This document shows, piece by piece, positions 11,845 to 25,700 of a stretch of DNA of 64,000 nt. Origin of the DNA: Lingula anatina (lineage: Eukaryota; Brachiopoda; Lingulata; Lingulida; Lingulidae); assembly GCF_001039355.2 (NCBI RefSeq), contig NW_019775358.1, positions 263,813 to 327,812 of the forward strand. The letters are read 5' to 3'. The position numbers were made by a program, and so were the translations under genes. Under the pieces are notes generated by a model, which saw only the letters and a program-made list of their open reading frames with translations, was not told the DNA's origin and did no database searches. The first letter of the stretch is position 1. Each line of letters opens with the position of its first letter.

Positions 11845-13237
11845 AGTGTCGTCCGTCCTGTTCGTCGTAGTACCCAATTCAGACCGCCAGACGGCAGTAC
11901 GGTCGCCATCGTGACAAGCTGCAATCCTTCAAATTTTATTTCCCGTTTGGTTGGTTGGGACGGTCATTTATCATAAGTCTCGCACGAAGCCCTTTCAGCG
12001 GTCATTCGTTTAATTAGACGACTATTAATCAATCTGTGCTTAACCTGCGGGAAAGCATCCCAAATGGCGACGATTCCTTTTAACAAGCAAGCTCCTATAG
12101 GGCGCTTCTAGTATAAATCGCTTTCAATTCAAAATGTCTTTTATTCTTTTTGTACAGGTGCAGCTTTGATCAGCCCAAGTGCACTCACGCCTGAGGAAAA
12201 GCAACAGCAGACATCTCTGGAAATCATTTCAAGATACTTACTGTCAGGTTTATTTTACACGCTGAGTGAGAATAAAAGCTAATGCTGCTCTTTATATCTC
12301 AATCCACTTCATTTGTGTTTTGTCGTGAATAGTTTGCCAAGTTTGCTTGACGTTTGCTTGACGAATGATTTAAAGGAATTAAAATACGAAAAGTATCTAC
12401 CTATTTGCAGAAGTGATTATATAATTTTTCTCTAAAATTTCATGACATGGGGAATAACCGTCATATTTATGGATTTTTAAGTCTCTTAAGTTGTTGGGTT
12501 ATATATTCATATGGGTTATATACTCATATTCAGCGGAGCACGAACATTTTGATGAAATAAATCACTAATGCTGGAATATGCCTGTGCGTGAGATCCTTAG
12601 GTCCTTAGGGACTATTTATGGAATTTCCCGTTTGTCGCTGATAGCGATATTCCAAAAACAATACATGTACATAGAATCATATTATAATGGTAGCTTCTTC
12701 CAATAACAGTTTAAGATCTGAGTTATGACCACTCTGATATTTCTGACATATTTATATCACGCCAATATTTCGTACTGAGAGTAGAACACAGCTGATGAAA
12801 TTCTTTAATGTTGTAATATATGGACATAATTCCATGTTCAATCCATTCAAATTCATAAACAAATTGACATAAATATACGTTTTTATAATTGAGACACCTG
12901 TTTCGAGAACGTCGGAGGCGTGTTTGGTGATAATACTCTACACAGACGGCAGCTGTCTTATATTAACATCTTGTAAAATGAATACAAAAATTATGTCGAT
13001 TATTTATTATTATAAAACTTTAAGTGTATACGCTTATCTTCCACATCGGCTGCTTCCCTTTGAGAAAAGTGATAATTGTCTGTTGGCCTCTCGAAGAAAA
13101 TTCGTACCCTGCGCATGTACCTGTAGCACCACGATTTGGGGTCTTTGTTTGGTAAGTTACTCTGTGATCAAAAATTTCCAGTCATCAAATTATTTCAGTG
13201 CTGATTGCCATGTGAACATAATGGTTACTAAATTTTC
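11845..13237. repeat. Block repeated at 13555-14943 (probable assembly duplicate)
   Basis: Covers part of the last intron, the 3' UTR exon and the 3' flank of Kunitz copy 2. The block at 13555-14943 is almost identical; the differences noticed are a 4-nt tata indel and one substitution. It ends exactly at the N run 13238-13554. Confidence 0.85.
12158..12285 (+). other. 3' UTR exon of Kunitz copy 2
   Basis: It follows acceptor tgtacag (ends 12157) and carries AATAAA at 12271-12276. It is homologous to 2590-2720. Confidence 0.6.
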
Positions 13238-13554
13238 NNNNNNNNNNNNNNNNNNNNNNNNNNNNNNNNNNNNNNNNNNNNNNNNNNNNNNNNNNNNNNN
13301 NNNNNNNNNNNNNNNNNNNNNNNNNNNNNNNNNNNNNNNNNNNNNNNNNNNNNNNNNNNNNNNNNNNNNNNNNNNNNNNNNNNNNNNNNNNNNNNNNNNN
13401 NNNNNNNNNNNNNNNNNNNNNNNNNNNNNNNNNNNNNNNNNNNNNNNNNNNNNNNNNNNNNNNNNNNNNNNNNNNNNNNNNNNNNNNNNNNNNNNNNNNN
13501 NNNNNNNNNNNNNNNNNNNNNNNNNNNNNNNNNNNNNNNNNNNNNNNNNNNNNN
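13238..13554. other. Assembly gap (317 N)
   Basis: A run of Ns separates the two near-identical blocks. The open frames that span it are artefacts. Confidence 0.99.
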
Positions 13555-13867
13555 AGTGTCGTCCGTCCTGTTCGTCGTAGTACCCAATTCAGACCGCCAG
13601 ACGGCAGTACGGTCGCCATCGTGACAAGCTGCAATCCTTCAAATTTTATTTCCCGTTTGGTTGGTTGGGACGGTCATTTATCATAAGTCTCGCACGAAGC
13701 CCTTTCAGCGGTCATTCGTTTAATTAGACGACTATTAATCAATCTGTGCTTAACCTGCGGGAAAGCATCCCAAATGGCGACGATTCCTTTTAACAAGCAA
13801 GCTCCTATAGGGCGCTTCTAGTATAAATCGCTTTCAATTCAAAATGTCTTTTATTCTTTTTGTACAG

Positions 13868-13995
13868 GTGCAGCTTTGATCAGCCCAAGTGCACTCACGC
13901 CTGAGGAAAAGCAACAGCAGACATCTCTGGAAATCATTTCAAGATACTTACTGTCAGGTTTATTTTACACGCTGAGTGAGAATAAAAGCTAATGC
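13868..13995 (+). pseudogene. Orphan 3' UTR exon of a third Kunitz copy or duplicate assembly
   Basis: Identical to the 12158 exon, with acceptor tgtacag and AATAAA at 13981-13986, but no coding exons lie upstream because the gap intervenes. It is either a partial third gene or a haplotype duplicate of copy 2. Confidence 0.6.
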
Positions 13996-15568
13996 TGCTC
14001 TTTATATCTCAATCCACTTCATTTGTGTTTTGTCGTGAATAGTTTGCCAAGTTTGCTTGACGTTTGCTTGACGAATGATTTAAAGGAATTAAAATACGAA
14101 AAGTATCTACCTATTTGCAGAAGTGATTATATAATTTTTCTCTAAAATTTCATGACATGGGGAATAACCGTCATATTTATGGATTTTTAAGTCTCTTAAG
14201 TTGTTGGGTTATATATTCATATGGGTTACTCATATTCAGCGGAGCACGAACATTTTGATGAAATAAATCACTAATGCTGGAATATGCCTGTGCGTGAGAT
14301 CCTTAGGTCCTTAGGGACTATTTATGGAATTTCCCGTTTGTCGCTGATAGCGATATTCCAAAAACAATACATGTACATAGAATCATATTATAATGGTAGC
14401 TTCTTCCAATAACAGTTTAAGATCTGAGTTATGACCACTCTGATATTTCTGACATATTTATATCACGCCAATATTTCGTACTGAGAGTAGAACACAGCTG
14501 ATGAAATTCTTTAATGTTGTAATATATGGACATAATTCCATGTTCAATCCATTCAAATTCATAAACAAATTGACATAAATATACGTTTTTATAATTGAGA
14601 CACCTGTTTCGAGAACGTCGGAGGCGTGTTTGGTGATATTACTCTACACAGACGGCAGCTGTCTTATATTAACATCTTGTAAAATGAATACAAAAATTAT
14701 GTCGATTATTTATTATTATAAAACTTTAAGTGTATACGCTTATCTTCCACATCGGCTGCTTCCCTTTGAGAAAAGTGATAATTGTCTGTTGGCCTCTCGA
14801 AGAAAATTCGTACCCTGCGCATGTACCTGTAGCACCACGATTTGGGGTCTTTGTTTGGTAAGTTACTCTGTGATCAAAAATTTCCAGTCATCAAATTATT
14901 TCAGTGCTGATTGCCATGTGAACATAATGGTTACTAAATTTTCTTGTCACTCCGCATATTTCGTCTTAAAGTACGAAAATGATGCCGCATTGTTATGTTA
15001 ACTGATCATACCGCATCCAAATTTCAACTTTTTAAAGAGAATCTGGTACGAATTTCTTCTAAAAATGGTGATAATGGATAATTCAACAATTCTATAATGA
15101 CACTTCCTAAATCTGTAAGTTTTCAAAAAAAAAAAAAAAAAAAATTCCACACGGTTGAGTCGCAACTATCATCTTCTCTCTCAGAAAGAAAAAAAAACTT
15201 CTTCTGCGCTTCTATCATAACAAAATCCTGTGGCACATATCTTTATTATGAAAATTTCTCTTTCCTGAAATCAGTATTTATATTATACTGGTTTAGGCCT
15301 TTGAGAACGGTCTACCAGTACGACAGAACGAAACTGGACACACGCGGAATCAGTTCGAATCAATCCCAGGTCTTTATTTGTAATGCGAGCACGTAGACAG
15401 ATGTCGACCCGAGAAGTCATCCGGTTCGCTGTCCTGGGACCATATTTATCAAACAAATAAATCGACGGAAAGCCGAGACATAACATGCCCCCCCCCCCCC
15501 ACCTCTCGCCGTCTCACCCTAGCTGTTGGTCGGTAAAGCAGTATGGCCGGAAAGTACATGTATCTTAA

Positions 15569-15820
15569 GGCCCCATTCCCATAGAGACCTTCGGTCTACA
15601 TGGATCGACCCAGCTCTGCAAGGACTCTCGCTGACTGCAATCAGCTTGACACATCTCCCCCAGACGTTAAGTAGAATACAGAAAAGCTGGAGAATGTACA
15701 TGTACTAGTGCGTAAGAAGCAAGACGAGGTGAGTCACTCAGTTAAGCTGATTGCACTTAGCGAGAGTCCCCGTACATTTGAGTCGATCCACGTAGACCGA
15801 TTGTGTCTATGGGAATGGGC
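15569..15820. mobile_element. Foldback MITE, family FB1, full copy
   Basis: The inverted arms start ggccccattcccatagag and end ctatgggaatgggct. Inner arm words (gatcgac, actctcgctgactgcaatcagctt) recur inverted as aagctgattgcacttagcgagagt. Related copies lie at about 4190-4310 (half), 43130-43311 and 52805-53016. Confidence 0.75.
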
Positions 15821-18092
15821 TCTGAGACAATAACCAGTTTCAGTTAGCATGCCTCTGTGCGATTTTTAAGACTTCTTGTGGCATGGTGGCAATTTTAATT
15901 GATAAAACATGTTAAATCAAAACGTTTGTTTTCACTGGTACTGATAAGGCAGAGTCAGACAAGAAGAATTATAGGTTTGAAAAGCATTAGCCTCGTCAGC
16001 TGCACAGAAGGTGAAATAAATGCATAATTTGTATATAATTTAAGTGTTTTTTATTGATCTCAACTAATTAAAATGCAGACATGAGAATAAGATATACAAA
16101 ACAAACTGCTTTTCATTAAGGCATATGGCGACTGATGTCCCGCATTTTTTAATGATATGTATCTATCAGTAAGACATTCTCTTTCTCACCGTGTATTGCT
16201 CAAAATATCGGTTTGCTATTTAGTGGTTTAAGAAGATCTTATTCAACTGCAAGTGCTGCTAGTATATTGATATTCACCTCAGCTAATGTCAATCGAAAGC
16301 ACACAAACATGAACGAAATGACAGATACACAAAAATGCCTTAAACAACTTTCCCATCTACAGCACTGATGTAATGAAAAATTAAATACTTCGACGCGCAT
16401 ACGGCAGTATTGGATACATTGCAAGACTGATGTAGACGGAATGTGGGTTTCAACTTTAGACCTTAATTTTAAAGTTCTCCAATCCAGGATAAGTGAAAAG
16501 TCCTCCTATATGCTGTTAGAATGACAATTGGCCCAAAACAGACGCCTTTTCTTTCTTGTTACAGCACATGTGCACTGTTTCATTTGGTTGGGTCGATATT
16601 GATTTATCTTGGGTAAAAATGTTTGAGCCAATTTTCTGGCTTTGTTTAGTAGTGAAATAGTTAGGTACCCATATACTCCGCAAACAGATATCATCAGTAT
16701 AATTAGCCTCTAAAATGCGTCTTAAATGCAGTGCCCTTCTATCATGTGTATCTCACCCTTCAGCCACCCACAGAGCAGATCATTGTCTGTCAGCAACTTG
16801 TCTGCGGCATGAGGGCGGGGCAAGATGTAAATTAGCCACGCCTATCATAAAAAAGATTCACGCCCTCTTTTCACTTTACAATAAAGCGTATTGATAACGT
16901 AATGCTGGAGGGTTGGAAAAGGTAATCATTCTACGTAGTACACATGTAATAACTTTGTTTTGTTGGGTTCTTTTTCTTTAGGATAATTATAGAATTAAGT
17001 AATTGTGAAAACAAATTGATACCGCGCTAAAGCAATTTTTGCCGTGTGTGTTTGTGTGTGTGTGTGCTTAAGGAGGGGGTCATAGTATTATAATAATATT
17101 ACATGTAGTTTTGAACTCAGTTTTATAACACTAGTATAAGGTGACTGTTAACATTATATATTTTGCTCAAAAAGTAAATGGTACATGTAAGAAACATATA
17201 GTAAGACGGAGCTTAGGTTCTTATTATAAACTACAGGATGATGAGCCGGTAATATAGTAGAAGCATATGAAGCCCAGTGTAAAACCACTAGGTGAAATAC
17301 ACCGACAGTCAACAGAAATTACACCTGTAAAAGTAAAAGCTAACAAGAGAAGCAGAAAAGACTAATTTGTATTAAAGTTAGACGAACAAAATGGGAATAA
17401 ACGAGACAATAAATTAACAGCACTTAATACATGCAAATAAGTTATGGCAAATACATTAGGTGTATAATGAACCTTTTTAATTTTATCTAAAAGAATTAAA
17501 AGACAAAAAATAAATTATAAAAGGGTTAGAAGGTGCAGATGGCACAGTTAAGTTAATCGGACAATTGCATGAGCACACGGATTTTAATAATCTTTTCAAA
17601 TGTGTAAGTGTTGATCATTGAACTTAGGTCGTAGGATAATCTTCACCATAGAACTTTGGCAGCTTTTAAACAAACTGCATGTTCTTCATATCCCGTATGT
17701 CTTTACCATCATTCCAGAACAGTTGAATAAGAATAAATTCAATGGTTCTTCTTATCATACACAGGATTAACATAATAATTCAATGTTCTAATTTTAGATC
17801 CGATCCATTGCTTATAGCCTTTTCGATCGCGTGTGAATTTAAAAGTATTGGAATAAATACCTCACGTGATAATTTTAATTAAAAAAACAGGACTTCGTCC
17901 CAGCAACCTAATCAATGTTAATCTGCGCTTGAACCCAGTCAACTAAGGCGTACTTCATATCTTAAGATACAAGCCGCATTTTAACCCAAAAGAAGCTTTA
18001 TTTGAGAAAAAACTGGTTATGTTAAGTTTTTTCACAATTATGGCCGTAAACCAACAAAAGCGCGTCGGCAAACTGACGCAGGCCTCGGGCAC
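15821..18092. other. Intergenic, no feature recognised
   Basis: AT-rich sequence with a short (GT)n at about 17045-17065. I find no exon with good splice sites, no RNA gene and no clear repeat. Confidence 0.5.
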
Positions 18093-18220
18093 TATATATA
18101 TACCAAGGGTTTTGGAGTTCGGCACACAGTCGTCAATTGGTAACAACAGAATTGACGAGGTATATAGGCCTAACAGTAAGAGTCTTAATTTGTATATTAG
18201 GCTCTTGATTCTGTACAACG
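18093..18220 (+). promoter_or_regulatory. TATA-like promoter of the 25-exon cysteine-module gene
   Basis: A TATATATATA tract at 18093-18102 lies about 120 bp before the ATG at 18221, which would place transcription start near 18125-18130. The call rests on position only. Confidence 0.35.
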
Positions 18221-19715
18221 ATGAGGATCCTTGGACTTTGCTGTGCTTTGTTGTTATTTGCCATGGCGGCAGCGAAGGTAAGATTCATTCTCATCTCTCT
18301 CCCTCTCTCTCTTTCTCTCTCGTTTTTACAGATGATAAGTTCATGGTTTTCTCCATCATAATTTGTAAGTTAAAATAAATTTGTTTTTTTTTTTATTTCA
18401 GCCGTACTCTCTTGGATGCGTAAGTATCTGACGTTTTAATTTTCTACTTTTATCGTGTATGTATTATGATTTTATTTTAAGCTTTTCTAAATAAATTACA
18501 TACATGTCGAACGCGATTCCATTTGAGGACAATCCATCTTCATCGCGACGCGTCCTTAGCTTCAGAAGCCTAGCAGCGGCTCACCAATGTATTACGACCC
18601 TAATATTATCTTCATCGCTAGTTTCTAGAAACTTAACCGACACACTGACAAAAAAGGTGAGTTCTTCATTGAACCTCGAGGTGTTTCTCTCAGTGCTGGT
18701 GCATGTATCAATGCGATGTCTCTGTTTTTAAAACAGCCACAGTGTAAAAAGCCAGGTCAATTTTATGGATAATAGGTGGCACTGAATTTCTAATTTGCTA
18801 AGTATAAGAAATAAGTTGTTATTTTTAGATAAATAATTTAGATTATCAATAAATATTAAACGGTTACAGTATAGTGACCTCTTCTATGATAAAGTACGGG
18901 CATGATATTACGTAGCCGATGAGTTGGGGATTTTTTTAACTTTAATGAAATTGCGATCTATCTGTTACGGTAACAAGTGAAAGTCATGTTCGTCTCCATT
19001 ACGAGCGTGACTGAAAAACTAAGTATTGAATTCAAAAACACTTTAATAGATCGCTTTCGGAGATGATAGAGCTTGTATACGTTGGTGATAACGGGAAAAG
19101 TATCGGAATACCCTCGAAAATGAGACATTTGTTATATAGAGTTCATTTTAGGCCTTTAACTTAATCTGCTCTCTCTGCAGGAACTGGCATGCCCTACCGG
19201 GCAGAAGTGCGTCTTGCAAAAAGAAAAGTGTTACGCTCCGCACTGCCCTCTGGTGCCCACCTGCGTCGATGATCCTTGTCACGTAAGTGTACCCCTATGC
19301 TGGCTCTCGCGCTTGTAAGTTATGTACATTAATTAAATGTGTAATCTAAAATAAAATAAACTACTCGCAAAAATCGAGAAAATGGAGCAGAATATTTAAT
19401 TGTCGCGTGCGCACAAACCAGGTTTCAGTTTAAATACATTTGGATAAGAAGTAAAATGTATTTCTTTACTGGTATGTCCGTTTATAATTATTTGGAACAG
19501 GTACATGCATTTGCAGTCAACAGTGAGCGTAACACGTAACATGTAACACCAATTTAAAGAAGCCAGAAGATGCACATTTAATTCGTATTCTACGGAGGTA
19601 CATGTTTTCATTTTAGGACTGCAACGGCGTTTGCGTATCTGACGACTATTGCGATATGCCGTGTGTCATAAACTGCACGTGTATCCCCCACTCAAACCAA
19701 AAAGCTGGATGTGAG
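18221..19715 (+). other. 25-exon gene: signal peptide, microexon, modules 1-2
   Basis: Exon 1 (18221-18277) encodes MRILGLCCALLLFAMAAAK, a signal peptide. Exon 2 (18402-18419) is only 18 nt, encoding PYSLGC; the equivalent microexon recurs in all three Kunitz-trio genes. Exon 3 (19181-19282) is module 1, the long proline-containing type (C-P-T-G-Q-K-C then CPLVPTC). Exon 4 (19617-19715) is module 2, a compact eight-Cys type (DCNGVC, DYCDMPC, NCTC). Confidence 0.8.
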
Positions 19716-22700
19716 GTGAGTGGCGACATCTTCAGTTTAGTCAGCGTGAAATATTTCACAGTAATTACATTTGCTTCCTATAAAAAGATAAAAAAATTAT
19801 AGATCTTTCTGGCATTATTATCGTTTGAATGGTAATGATTTCTTTTTTCCCTGGTTGGTCAAAACATTGGCGATGACGTCATTGGTCAATCTTTAGTTTG
19901 GAGATGTTTAATGTTATAATTTATCAGGCCTGAAATTCACAGATAATGTGTGTTTATATACTGAACAAATATATAAATGGACGAAACTAAAATGGTCAGT
20001 TGAAATGGACAATCATTGAATATGCTCAGGTTGATGGTTTATTTGTGAATTGATGAATTTGTTTTGATCAAGTATAGTGGTCTGGTTTCACTTGGTCGCT
20101 CCCCGTGAGTATGCTCAAAGGTTCAGCTTTTCCACCCATAAGATTAATGGAGCATATATATATGACGGAGTGAAAGTCAATCTGTATGACCAATACACAG
20201 ACACTCATGACAGTCTAGGCAATTGAAGGGCACACCAAAGTGTGCATATTTGTCACTTGTCAACATGCCACAGATGTCCGAAATCATGAGGGAGCGTGCC
20301 ATCGGCATGCTCAATACTGGCTTGTTGGCAACAGAAGTTGCAGCATGCCTGAATGTTCTTCATTCCACTGTCAGCCATCTGAGAACACACTTCAGAGACA
20401 CCTGTAGCACTAGGAACCGCTCACATGTCCCCCGACCACGTGTTACCACACCTTATATGTCGCCCATTGAACACCTGTGGAATGTTCTGGATCAGCGTTT
20501 TCACCATCATGTTCCAGCTCCAGAGAAAGTTCAACTGCGGGTAGCACTTCAGAAGGAATGGGATAATATCCCTCAGGCCACTATTGACAACTTAGTGATG
20601 CCCATGCGCTGCCAGGGTACTGCTCTCTGCGAAGCTGATGGTGGCCATACTTGTTATTAGTGTCTGATGTGAACTCAGGATGTTGACCCCCCATAGTGTA
20701 GTTGATGCCCTAACTCATAGTACAGTACAGGCAGATGGTCATCCTCGGCGTAATACAGAACATTTAAAACTGAAAATAAAACTGCGAATTTACATATGCT
20801 TATTCAGAAAACTTTAAACTGTGAAATGCTTCTTCTTTATATCTGCAGGCAATATTATGTGCGCAGGGTAATGTTTGTATCGAGGATGAAAATGGTGTGG
20901 GCGAATGCGTTGCAACTTGTCAGGTTTGTGTTGTCGTACCCTTCGATATGGGTCTCCAAAGTTTGTTTCAAAATTGAATAAAAATACATTTGATCAATTT
21001 TGTAACAAACTACACACACCCCTTTCGGAAGAAAGTGTTATTAGAGATAACCGTGAGGTAGATTTCTGATACATCTTGGCTGTCTGGAATGTCAAGCTTA
21101 TCCATTTCTTAATCTATTAATCGTGAAGTAAATTATTCATTGAGTGATATATCTTGGAACTTGGAATTGCATTATCATATTTGTCAAAAAAATCTCAATT
21201 GCTTCATTGAATAGTTAATGAACTACAGTAGCAACATAGCTGTCATTTGACATTGTCGTAATTTTAAGTGATAATGTTTCCTTTTTTTCTTGTTGGTGCC
21301 GTTGCTCAGTATTATATTTTATCAGGCCTCAAATTCACAGATTCTGTATGAAATGTGCACAATGCATTATGGCAAATTCTGCAGCTTCTATGAAGACAAT
21401 ACAATGAAAATAAAATAACCTATTTAACAGTTGTACGCTATCACCATGAACTACATGGGGTTGATATATCAGTTTCTTGAATCTGCAGGTTATATTGTGT
21501 CCTGAGGGTGCTATGTGCGTAGAGGATGAACAAGGAGCAGGCGAATGCGTACCAACCTGTCAGGTTTGTATTTATTTACCTTCCGATAGATGTCTCTGCA
21601 GTCTGTAATAAAATTGGATAAAATGCTTTTAGTGTTACTAGAGATTGCCTTGAAGTAAATGTCTGATACGTTTTAGTTATCTGGTTTATTTATTTTTTAA
21701 CCGCGATGTAAGTGATTTACTTTAATAATAAAGAAAAAAACGTCGCCTTGCATAATCATATTAGGATGTACATGTGCTGCCATATACAAGGGATACTCTT
21801 GTCTAGACCAATGTCTAAATTTTGTTAGTGAATTTTCACTTCCAGATGGTTGACTGCCTCCCTGGCTATAAATGCGTTGATACTGAATATGGTGCCAAGT
21901 GCGTGCAATATTCATGTATGGTACGTGTTGCAAAATTTGTTTTGAGGAATATCCGTGGTAACTGACGTTATGAGTTACTTACATGTGAACACTTGATAAA
22001 AATGTCAACCATCAAAACATCAATTTGATATCTTAGTTTTTCAAAATATCTATACGGAGGGGGGGGGGGGGGGTTTACAATATTCCACATCAATCAAGTC
22101 GCGAAATTTAGGGATGGGAAAATACTTGGTTATGTTTCGTTTCGCTCTTTATGTATTTCCTTTCTTTTTGGAGGGAGATGGTTGAAAATAAGGCAGGACC
22201 ACCTTAATAGTGAAGGGAGGAGGGACTCGTGTTTTCCCCATTGACATGTAAAATTGATAATACTATTTCGTTAATTAGGTAACGGGTTGTCCGTATGGGG
22301 AGATGTGTGTACCATCCAACACGACTGGAGACAAATGTGTACCCACCTGCGAGGTATGTGAATATTTTATACTCGGAAATTTGTTAAATACCATTTATGA
22401 AAAATACTGATAGATTGAACGCGTTTGGAAAATACAAAAATAAAAAATAGATTTTAGGAGACTTCTATTATATAGATCGAATTTTTGCATTTGTATATCT
22501 TTTGTTTATTGAAAATATTTAATTTTTAACTTCTTTGTAAATAAATAAATAAATGGACGATACACGGCTCTATGGGGGAAGTAACCTTAAACTGCATTTT
22601 AAGCCACGTGTCTAAAACGTGTCTAACTATGGGATCGTTAAAATCTGCACCTTTCGTCTTTTATTTGTTTCTTTAAGAAAAAGAATTGTACAGATTATCA

Positions 22701-25700
22701 GTACTGCAAAGATACTCCAATGGGAGGCGTGTGCAACGACATCATATCCTGTGACGTAAGTGGAGAAACTACTTTCTACCAACCATGTTCTTCTCTAGAG
22801 TCATAGTCTAAAAACATTACCATCATATTATAGTTGTAAAAAGTGATTCGTTTCTAAAGGATAATTGTGTGTTCCATCTGACGCCCCGACCCTTTATTTA
22901 AGGAACGTGATCAAATTTACACTGAACACAATTTACTTTAATAGCATTATTATATGCAAGAGGCAAAGAAAAAAATATTAAATTGCATTACCTTATAGTT
23001 TACTAATGAGCAGAAAAAAATTACTAAAGCCCCAAGCCATCCCATATATCCTTGGCCAGCTTAAAGACACATGATTTTGTTGCTGAATATATTTGTTTTG
23101 GATCTACATGGATTTTGTTGCTAAATATCTTTGTTTTGGATCTACATGTATGTTTATCTTTGACCTCATTCATTATTTTCAAAGCTGCTTGTTGATCAGT
23201 TGTATAAAATTCACAACAAACTAACACTGAAAATGTATCTATCTATCTATCTTGCAATACTTTTGAAAGAACAATAAAATGTACAGAATATATGAAATAC
23301 TCATATGGTTGTCATACATGTTTCATTCGTTTTTCTATTTCGTACCTAATATTATAATTACCCTGAACATTACCCGCAATAACTTCTATCTCAAATTTTA
23401 CTACTCAGTTCATTGACTGTCCATATGGAATGAAATGTGAAGAGGACGACTATGGGCAAGGAGAATGCGTACCAACCTGCAAGGTAAGAAAATATATTAC
23501 TTTATCTTAGCATTTATTTGAATTTTTGCCATGTACGAAGAACGACTTCAACTGATTTTGTGACAGCTGCAGGCTTTATAAACGGCTTAGGCGTTTCTAA
23601 CTACCCATATTAGCACTAACACCCATATTAACGTACCACATAACCCACGAATAAAGAACACACCGTAAAAGTATTCACTACTAAGAAAGCGATTCCTAGC
23701 ACATTCTGCTATGGTAGTGCTAAATACGTTTATGGTGTGTTAGTTAATTCGTGGGTAATGAGGGTTAATATGGGTGTTAGTGCTAAAAGATCTGGAGATA
23801 GTGTTAGTAAACGCCTAATCCGGTGATAAGACCTGAACAAAAGCACCCTGGTAGAGAGTAGCTAGGTAGATGCCTTTACTGTCACTGGGCACACTATGAC
23901 AACACTACAATACAGGCATATTCACAGCTTATCACGCCATCACAGAGAGGCCAACTCGTAAAACAAGTTTAATGGTCACACTTGTGGTGGATAAGGTTCA
24001 AAGTTGTCCCGTGTATTAGATGCTTAGTATTTAAATTTTAATGACATAATTTAATTTTTATGTTAGCAGCCCTAATGGATTATTTACTCAGATAATACAA
24101 AAGATAAATGAAGTACGGTATATATCATGCAACTGCCAGTATAACATATAAACACCAAACACCAAAAAAGGCACTAAAATGACGATTAAAAAGTCAAGAA
24201 AAGCTGGTATCGTTCCCTTATGTTATCAGTGATAGTATTCACATACTTTATAACATGCCCTTTTAATGCCCTTTTAATGACCTTACCCTTCATATTTTCT
24301 GGAACTTTCATTTTTATATAGAGAATTCTATTTTGTTTATTAGATAACTGGTTGTCCATATGGAGAGAAATGTGTCTCTGTGAACATGGAACACGTATGC
24401 ATACCTACGTGTGAGGTACGTACATTTTATCTTATTATATATATATAATAAGATATTTGTCAAAAGTAAGAACCGTCTGACCAAAAATATCAATCAATAC
24501 ACTAAGCATGTTTGGAGGAAAATTCAAGAAAGGAAATTGAAGGTCTTTTCTGAAAATGATAGCACCTCTTCATGCAGTTATGCAGTATGTACGCCCTATT
24601 CATGCTGCACAAATAAATGTCAATAGATTCTGGTGTGTTTTCTGTCAGAACAATCTAACAAGTACTGTGGAATACGCAAATCTTACCATGAAACCCGGGA
24701 AAAACTCGATTGTTGATATAGGAATCGATTTCTCCACAGATAGCCAATTGCACCGAGTACCAGGAATGCAATGACACCGATTACGGTCCCCAGTGCTACG
24801 ATGTCGATCCTTGTGACGTAAGTAAAGAAAAAATTTGCAAGGATTTTTGCTAATGCAATATATACATGTATTACACGCCCAGTATTCTATAGTTACTAGA
24901 GTCAACGAATGGATAACCTGAATGAATGTTATGCCTTAGTACATTTTACATTTTTCTACCAGAGCCACAAAGAAAATTTTGCAACCAATGTTCACAGTTA
25001 TGTATCTGGTTGTGTGCACATTTCTATATACCGAGAACTTCTGACCAAAGTTGACGTTAACACTCAACTGGCGTCTTGTAAAAAGCACTTTTGACTAAAC
25101 ATAAGTACCGTATCTTAATTTGGCCATGTTTCCCTTGTCTTGTTGTCTCAAGAAAAAAATACCAACAAGCAGTTAAAATATTTATCAATTATGTTACCAG
25201 TCGATTGCATTACTGCAAAATTACAAAACAAGTTTAACATCCAATTATCAGCATCAAACAAAAAAATAAAAAATAACCTTTCGTCGATGCAAAAATTGTG
25301 ATGTTCACTTTAACACGGTGATGGGCATTTCCACCAAAGTGGCAGTCTCTACACTAATGTATATACAGTAAAATAACAAGAAATACCAAATGATTTGAAC
25401 AACGCTTGTTTCATTATAACATGGTCGGCAAATAAAATAAGTTTAATTGTTTCCAGAAAATTATGTGCGAGAAGCACTACAGGTGTGTACCGAATGAATA
25501 CGGTCCACCAATGTGCATACCTACCTGTAAGGTAAGTAGTAAATCTCTCTCTCTCTCTCTGAACCGTGCCTTACGGGTTCTTTGGAGAGGGGCTGTTGTG
25601 ACGAAATTTGTATTTTGCACCAGCTTTCTTCAACTTTGGCATTCCTGACAAATCTCTACCTGGTCAAATCAGCAATGTTCAATGCCTCTTGTTTTGGGTT

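Noticed and set aside
12924-13634. Long open frames of 119-218 codons across 13185-13634
   Set aside because: Most of their length is the N run.
15340-15400. tRNA-like B-box (cagttcgaatcaatcccagg) near both Kunitz 3' flanks
   Set aside because: I could not find a matching A-box or fold a cloverleaf; the homologous site at about 3980 is also incomplete.
18504-18776. Additional exon between the microexon and module 1 of the 25-exon gene
   Set aside because: A tttaaaacag acceptor leads to PQCKKPGQFYG and then a stop with no donor; other stretches lack Cys modules.
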